This document shows positions 6,176 through 10,391 of a stretch of 10,391 nucleotides of DNA, piece after piece. The DNA is from Spirochaetales bacterium UBA4629 (GTDB lineage Bacteria; Spirochaetota; Spirochaetia; Sphaerochaetales; Sphaerochaetaceae), in assembly GCA_002406055.1 (NCBI GenBank), contig DHMZ01000110.1, forward strand, positions 1 through 10,391, written 5' to 3'. Every line of letters begins with the position of its first letter. The stretch's first letter is position 1. A program made the translations under genes and the position numbers. The notes under the pieces were generated by a model. The model saw nothing but the letters and a program-made list of their open reading frames with translations. It searched no databases and had not been told where the DNA came from.

Positions 6176-7426
6176 CTATATTAATCTGCACACACTTTTG
6201 TTTCTTATTGAAATAACACTAGAGCATCCTTTTCCAAATACACTTTCCATTTTTGAAATGTACTTATCTACTAGTCTTAATGGAACATATGCTTGAATAG
6301 TTCCTGCAAATCCTCCACCATGCACACGAGATGCTCCTTCTCCCATTAAGACTTGTTGACTTAAGAATAGAGCAATTGCAAGACCTTGTTCTTTAGTACT
6401 AATTGATGGATATACATTTTGTAAAAAGCAAAATGAAGAAACACCAGATTCGTTTACATTATATAAAAAGGTATCAATATCTTCATTTTCAAGCTCTTCT
6501 TTCATGAATTTGACTCTCTCATTTTCGCTATAGTAATGGTAGGCACGAAGAATTGCTCTATCGTTTTTAAGCTTTTCTCTTAGCTCTTTTATACTTTCTA
6601 AGAAAAGACCATAGTCAACTTCTCTCAAGTTTTCTTTTCCAAAGAAATGAGCTACTTCTTTCATTTCATTTGGTATAGCAGCGTATTCATCAGTAAGAGA
6701 TGCATGACAATCTCCAACTGCTGTTATAATCATTGCTAAATCAAATGAAGATAAGTCTAAGTTTAAGGATTCGATAACAGGTTCATCTTTGTCTTTAAAG
6801 TCTATTAGAACAGCTCCTCCGTTGGCACATGATACTTGATCTAGTAGTCCTGATGGCTTTCCAAAGTAGACGTTTTCTGCATATTGTCCTATTTTTGCTA
6901 CTTCAATAGGAGAAAACTTATCTTCGTTGAAAAGAGAATTGAAGATTTCTCCGATTAGAACTTCAACACTCGCTGAGGATGAAAGCCCAGAGCCAATAAG
7001 GACGGTTGAGGAGACATTCGCATCCCATCCACCAACGCTCACACCTCTTTTTTTAAAGCCATTAGCTATTCCTCTTATTAATGCACTAGTTGTGTTCTTT
7101 TCACTTTCTTTTACTTCTGTATCTGAAATATCAACAGTAATGAGAGGAAAACCCTCACTTATAAAGGTTACGATAGAATCATCTCTCTTTGTAACAGCTG
7201 CAACTGTATCCAAGTTGATAGATGCACCTATAACAAGGCCTTGATTGTGATCAGTGTGATTGCCTGCTATCTCTGTTCTTCCGGGTGCAGAAAAGAGCAT
7301 TGGGGAACTATTTCCAAATAGTTCCTTATGTTTCTCAATAAGAGATGTAAAACGACTATCTAATTCTTTTTCGTTATAATTTTTCCCATATAAAGAAGGG
7401 TAAAGTGGGTGAAGTTTTTCAATCAT
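6176..7426 (-). CDS. Galactokinase-family GHMP sugar kinase with a variant sugar-binding motif
   Basis: A 416-residue cytoplasmic kinase with the layout of galactokinase: the N-terminal galactose-binding region with 'APGRTEIAGNHTDHNQG' (47-63), the ATP loop 'IGSGLSSSAS' (144-153), the catalytic aspartate in 'GLLDQVSCANGG' (Asp196), and motif 3 'GEGASRVHGGGFAG' (362-375). In classical GalK the first motif reads GRVNLIGEHTDYN. Here the arginine (Arg50), His57 and Asp59 remain, but the sugar-binding Glu is Asn56 and Tyr is His60. I recall this 'GNHTDH' form in proteins annotated as galactokinase in gut Firmicutes and spirochaetes. ATP-dependent phosphorylation at C1 of galactose or a related sugar is likely, but specificity is uncertain. 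No galT, galE or sugar transporter is adjacent. The start lacks a Shine-Dalgarno (GGAA is 13 nt away, too far). Homoserine kinase, also GHMP, was considered and rejected on length and the N-terminal domain. Confidence 0.8.
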   Translation of the reverse strand: MIEKLHPLYPSLYGKNYNEKELDSRFTSLIEKHKELFGNSSPMLFSAPGRTEIAGNHTDHNQGLVIGASINLDTVAAVTKRDDSIVTFISEGFPLITVDISDTEVKESEKNTTSALIRGIANGFKKRGVSVGGWDANVSSTVLIGSGLSSSASVEVLIGEIFNSLFNEDKFSPIEVAKIGQYAENVYFGKPSGLLDQVSCANGGAVLIDFKDKDEPVIESLNLDLSSFDLAMIITAVGDCHASLTDEYAAIPNEMKEVAHFFGKENLREVDYGLFLESIKELREKLKNDRAILRAYHYYSENERVKFMKEELENEDIDTFLYNVNESGVSSFCFLQNVYPSISTKEQGLAIALFLSQQVLMGEGASRVHGGGFAGTIQAYVPLRLVDKYISKMESVFGKGCSSVISIRNKSVCRLI

Positions 7427-7456
7427 GTTTAAATATTATTTCCATTAATGAAATAG

Positions 7457-7469
7457 ATAAAGACTTTAT
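7457..7469. repeat. Small AT-rich palindrome upstream of the galactokinase-family gene
   Basis: ATAAAG-A-CTTTAT is a perfect 6+6 palindrome about 30 bp before the ATG. A second palindrome, CATTAATG, lies at 7443-7450. These could be operator half-sites, but such matches are common in AT-rich DNA. No convincing -35/-10 pair was found; AATAAT ends 8 nt before the ATG. Confidence 0.2.
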
Positions 7470-7493
7470 TGATAAGAAAGAATGATTTTTTTT

Positions 7494-7529
7494 AAAAGTA
7501 ATACGTAAAACATAAAACATTTTACTTTT
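7494..7529 (-). terminator. Weak AT-only hairpin at the recQ 3' end
   Basis: AAAAGTAA (7494-7501) pairs with TTACTTTT (7522-7529), overlapping the recQ stop codon (7522-7524). An alternative stem, GTAAAA (7505-7510) with TTTTAC (7520-7525), is nested in it. There are few G-C pairs and no clean U tract on the - strand. It may be a weak terminator or just AT-rich sequence. Confidence 0.25.
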
Positions 7530-8916
7530 TATTTAATAGTTTTCCTTTGATTAATAATGGTCCTCTTCTTCTTATTTTGTTCTCATTAATCAAAATTTTT
7601 ATAGCCTTTTTCAGTTCATCTTTTTTCCAATCCTTTAAAAAATAACCTCTAGATAAAGGCGTCCAAAATAGAAGTGAACGTATAAGCGCTTTTTCTGTTA
7701 TGAAATAATAATAATTAAGCATGGATAGTATTTCTTTTTCTCCACTAGGATATAGGTTATCATTTACACAATGTGAACACATTAAACATTTTTCATTTTC
7801 GACTTCTTCATTCATTCTTTCCAAAAGCTGTCGTCTTATGCAGTCTTTATTTCTAAATATTTCTAATAGTTCAGATTTCTCATCACTGGAATAGAGTATG
7901 AATGAAGAGGCATATTTTCCATCTCTACCAGCTCTTCCTGATTCTTGGAGAAACGACGATGCTTTTGAAGGAATATATGTGTGGATAATAGAGCGTATAT
8001 TGTTTTTATCAACACCCATACCAAAGGCAATTGTTGCAACAAGCACTCCGTCTTGCGAATCCATAAACCATTTTTCAGTGCTCTTTTTATTTTCATTACT
8101 CATTTTTGCATGGTAATAAAATGCATCATATTTATATTTTCTTAAAAATAAAGCTAGATCTTCTGTTTTTTCTCTGCTATTGCAGAATATAACTGAAGGA
8201 CATAATGCCTTATCTTTTAAGATGTTTAAGATATCTCTCTTTAAAGATAGAGTTCTAATTGAATGGTAAAAGATATTCTCTCTATCGCTTGAACCATGGA
8301 CTATGTATGGTTTAATACCATTAAAAACCTTATCTATAATTCTTTTCCCATTCACTTTATCTATGGTTGCACTGAAAGCAAATATGTTTTTAGGTTTTAT
8401 GTATTGCAGTATTTTATCTATTTCTAGAAATGAAGGTCTAAAGCTCTCTCCCCATTCTAAAAGAGTATGTACTTCATCAATTACAACTGTTTCGATTCTT
8501 TCTATTATTGAGTCTATCTCTTTACTGTTTATCAAAAAGGAGAGCATTTCAATATTAGTAATTAGAACCTTGCTTTTCTTTTCCTTGAGTAGACGAAAAG
8601 AATCAATTCTTTCTTTTTTGGTCATTCCACCTCTTAGAACAACAGGGTAAATAGAAGATGAAATAAATCTATTAGCTTGGTCACTCATAAGTGCAAGTAG
8701 TGGATAAAGACAGATTGTTATCCCTTCTGTTAGCAAAATTGGCGCCATAAAACATAGGCTCTTTCCGCTTCCTGTTGGAAGAGATGCAAGTATGTTAGTA
8801 CTCTTACCATCATCCTTGTTGTCGAGAATATGCCGAATTATTAGCGTCTGATAAGGCCTAAGGTAACCTATATGAAATTTTTCTTTTATTATTCTTTCAA
8901 ATTCTTCCTGTTCCAT
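7522..8916 (-). CDS. recQ: RecQ-family ATP-dependent DNA helicase, short form
   Basis: A 464-residue superfamily 2 helicase that unwinds DNA 3'->5' in recombination and fork repair. Motifs in order: 'RPYQ' (20-23, motif 0), Walker A 'LPTGSGKS' (46-53), 'YPLLALMSDQ' (71-80, motif Ia), DEVH (147-150, motif II), the RecQ aromatic loop 'EWGESFRPSF' (154-163), SAT (182-184), 'IFCNSREKTE' (243-252, motif IV), 'VATIAFGMGVDK' (293-304) and motif VI 'QESGRAGRDG' (324-333). Zinc ligands follow at Cys359, Cys377, Cys380 and Cys383, as in RecQ. About 80 further residues look like a shortened winged helix. There is no HRDC domain, so it is smaller than E. coli RecQ (about 610 residues). Motif II is DEVH rather than DEAH. 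M1 fits, as the next Met (57) lies within the helicase fold, but no Shine-Dalgarno precedes it. It may be a RecQ paralogue rather than the main enzyme. Confidence 0.88.
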   Translation of the reverse strand: MEQEEFERIIKEKFHIGYLRPYQTLIIRHILDNKDDGKSTNILASLPTGSGKSLCFMAPILLTEGITICLYPLLALMSDQANRFISSSIYPVVLRGGMTKKERIDSFRLLKEKKSKVLITNIEMLSFLINSKEIDSIIERIETVVIDEVHTLLEWGESFRPSFLEIDKILQYIKPKNIFAFSATIDKVNGKRIIDKVFNGIKPYIVHGSSDRENIFYHSIRTLSLKRDILNILKDKALCPSVIFCNSREKTEDLALFLRKYKYDAFYYHAKMSNENKKSTEKWFMDSQDGVLVATIAFGMGVDKNNIRSIIHTYIPSKASSFLQESGRAGRDGKYASSFILYSSDEKSELLEIFRNKDCIRRQLLERMNEEVENEKCLMCSHCVNDNLYPSGEKEILSMLNYYYFITEKALIRSLLFWTPLSRGYFLKDWKKDELKKAIKILINENKIRRRGPLLIKGKLLNKK

Positions 8917-8920
8917 AATT

Positions 8921-8926
8921 TTTATA
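8921..8926 (-). promoter_or_regulatory. -10-like element next to the recQ start
   Basis: TATAAA on the - strand ends 4 nt before the recQ ATG (8916). No -35-like hexamer is recognisable at 16-18 bp and there is no Shine-Dalgarno. If active it would give a leaderless message. The 134-bp gap to ackA (8917-9050) otherwise holds only AT-rich sequence and the ackA terminator. Confidence 0.25.
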
Positions 8927-9019
8927 ACAATGAAAAATGAAAAAATGTTTAATAATAAAAAATATTAGACCTAAAAAGGAATAAAATTAATAAATTTAAA
9001 ATTATAAAATTTAAATAAA

Positions 9020-9043
9020 TGGGGTACCCTTGCGAGTACCCTA
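9020..9043 (-). terminator. ackA terminator
   Basis: Just past the ackA stop, TAGGGTAC pairs with GTACCCCA on the - strand (9043-9036 with 9027-9020; one G-U) around an 8-nt loop, TCGCAAGG. The downstream sequence is T-rich but interrupted (CATTTATTTAAATTTT). The hairpin is clear and the U tract imperfect. It isolates ackA from recQ. Confidence 0.6.
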
Positions 9044-9050
9044 AACTTAC

Positions 9051-10391
9051 TTATTTTGTTTTATTTGGTGGATATGCAATTATAGATGCGATTTCTGGCT
9101 TTTTCTTGAGGTTGTTTACAAGACCACGCTCTCTAGCCTTATTTACATAATTAGGATCTTCGAAAGAGTAGTGGAATGAAGTATGAACATCATATGTTCC
9201 CTTCATTAGTGCATAAGCATCTTCTGTTATTACAAGCTCTTCATCTGTTGGAATAACAAAAATCTTAACCTTTGAATCATCTGCGCTGATACATGTTTCA
9301 GCATTTCTGCAATGAGAAAGGTCATTTTTCTTTTCATCAATCTTAATACCTAAGAATTCAAGCCCCTGGGTTGCACCGAGTCTGACATTTTCACCCATCT
9401 CTCCAACACCAGCTGTGAAGACGATAGCATCAACTCTGCCAAGAAGTGTTGCGTAAGCACCAATGTACTTCTTAATTCTTCTACATTCCATATCAACACA
9501 AAGCTGAGCTTTTTCGTCGCCTTTCTCTGCCATCTGGCTTACATCACGTCTATCTGATTTTCCACAGAGACCTAAAAGTCCAGACTTTTTATTTAGGATT
9601 GTATCCATCTCTTTAACAGAGTAACCTGCATTAGCACAAATATATGGAATAACAGCTGGGTCGATGTCACCACTACGTGTTCCCATAACCAGTCCTTCAA
9701 GTGGAGTTAAACCCATTGATGTGTCAATACAAACACCATTTTTTACAGCACAAGCTGATGCGCCGTTACCGATATGGAGGATAATTACGTTTGTATCTTC
9801 ATTTTTCTTTCCCAGAAGAACAGCAGCTCTCTTTGCACAATAGAGGTGAGATGTTCCGTGGAAGCCATAACGACGGACGTTGTACTTTTCATACCATTCA
9901 TAAGGGACAGCATACATGTATGCTTCCTTAGGCATTGTCTGATGCCATGCTGTATCTAGAACAATTGCCTGTGGAACATTTGGCATTAAACGTCTAGCAC
10001 ATTCGATACCCATAATATTGCCAGGCATATGTAGTGGTCCAAGTGGAATAAGAGTCTTAAGTTTTTCAATTACTTCATCTGTAACTAGAGTTGACTTCTT
10101 GAACATTTCTCCACCATGGAGTACACGATGTCCAACAGCTCCGATTTCAGAAAGGTCTTTAATACAACCATATGTTGGATCCTGAAGCATCTTTAATATA
10201 TAGTCGATAGCTTCTGCATGAGTTGGAGAAGAGAATGTAGCTTCAAATTCATCTTTTCCTCTAGACTTCTGTTCTATAGTTGATTCTTCCTGTCCAATAC
10301 GCTCAACAACACCGACAGACAATACATCTTTATTGTCCCAATCATATACCTGATATTTGGCAGAAGAACTACCACAATTTAGGGTCAAAAT
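9051..10391 (-). CDS. ackA: Acetate kinase, N-terminus cut by the window edge
   Basis: A cytoplasmic enzyme that interconverts acetate + ATP and acetyl phosphate + ADP, the ATP-yielding step of acetate fermentation with phosphotransacetylase (not in the window). Family features, numbered from the TTG at 10388: 'LNCGSSSAKYQ' (3-13), 'GHRVLHGGE' (86-94), 'DTAWHQTMP' with the catalytic Asp (145-153), 'RRYGFHGTSH' (172-181), 'HIGNGAS' (205-211), 'MGTRSGDIDP' with the catalytic Arg (235-244), 'FTAGVGEMGENVR' (324-336) and 'TDEELVI' with the Mg-binding Glu (381-387). Upstream codons read Ile-Leu before 'TLNCG', as in family starts 'M.ILVLNCG', so TTG is not the start and a few codons lie past base 10391. 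The C-terminus runs about 50 residues beyond the usual end after 'DEELVI..DA', giving about 450 residues rather than about 400. Confidence 0.95.
   Translation of the reverse strand: MLTLNCGSSSAKYQVYDWDNKDVLSVGVVERIGQEESTIEQKSRGKDEFEATFSSPTHAEAIDYILKMLQDPTYGCIKDLSEIGAVGHRVLHGGEMFKKSTLVTDEVIEKLKTLIPLGPLHMPGNIMGIECARRLMPNVPQAIVLDTAWHQTMPKEAYMYAVPYEWYEKYNVRRYGFHGTSHLYCAKRAAVLLGKKNEDTNVIILHIGNGASACAVKNGVCIDTSMGLTPLEGLVMGTRSGDIDPAVIPYICANAGYSVKEMDTILNKKSGLLGLCGKSDRRDVSQMAEKGDEKAQLCVDMECRRIKKYIGAYATLLGRVDAIVFTAGVGEMGENVRLGATQGLEFLGIKIDEKKNDLSHCRNAETCISADDSKVKIFVIPTDEELVITEDAYALMKGTYDVHTSFHYSFEDPNYVNKARERGLVNNLKKKPEIASIIAYPPNKTK

Noticed and set aside
6176..7426. GHMP kinase as the missing homoserine kinase (thrB)
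   Set aside because: It has the galactokinase N-terminal domain and motif, is about 100 residues longer than ThrB, and lies in another transcription unit.
8303..8650. Open frame opposite recQ (115 codons) as a gene
   Set aside because: It is opposite conserved helicase motifs, and its hydrophobic look comes from antisense reading of AT-rich codons.
8917..9019. AT-rich repeats (AATGAAAA twice, AAATTT inverted copies) as an origin or attachment site
   Set aside because: No DnaA boxes or ordered iterons are present, and the pattern fits ordinary AT-rich intergenic DNA.
10386..10388. TTG 10388 as the ackA start
   Set aside because: The Ile codon before it is still in frame and matches the usual M.ILVLNCG start; the real ATG is beyond the window.

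Overview
The window comes from an AT-rich bacterium, most likely a spirochaete of the Sphaerochaeta/Treponema kind, perhaps gut-associated. This assignment rests on remembered similarity: the four-cysteine L28 with its 'KKKGG-GQHIG' core, the divergent galactokinase-family protein and the MATE transporter all have their closest look-alikes there or in gut Firmicutes. It has not been tested by search. The region is ordinary chromosome: no insertion sequence, phage gene, CRISPR array or tRNA is visible, and coding density is high.

Layout. The left half is on the + strand: a small LuxR-type regulator (56-583), ribosomal protein L28 (rpmB, 794-1024) behind a structured leader, then a two-gene threonine unit, an aspartokinase/homoserine dehydrogenase homologue (thrA-like, 1099-3510) and threonine synthase (thrC, 3524-4783). 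The right half is on the - strand, read from right to left: acetate kinase (ackA, cut by the window edge), a short RecQ helicase, a galactokinase-family GHMP kinase and a MATE efflux protein. The two halves converge at 4765-4783, where thrC and the MATE gene overlap by 19 bp. A perfect hairpin covers the overlap and probably terminates transcription from both sides.

How the genes work together. The homoserine dehydrogenase part of the thrA-like protein reduces aspartate semialdehyde to homoserine, and ThrC makes threonine from phosphohomoserine. Homoserine kinase (thrB) is not between them and must be elsewhere. The main finding is that the aspartokinase half of the thrA-like protein has kept its length and its ACT domains but lost every catalytic motif I can align, including the invariant lysine of KFGGTS. 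It looks like a pseudo-aspartokinase kept as a structural or threonine-sensing module on an intact homoserine dehydrogenase. AckA (acetate/ATP), the galactokinase homologue, RecQ and MATE are separate housekeeping or accessory functions.

Expression signals fall into two classes. rpmB, thrA and thrC have strong Shine-Dalgarno sequences. The regulator, MATE, galactokinase and recQ genes have none, and several carry a -10-like element within ten bases of the ATG, which suggests leaderless or nearly leaderless mRNAs. A strong terminator lies between rpmB and thrA only 17 nt before the thrA start, so thrA expression needs either read-through or attenuation-type control.
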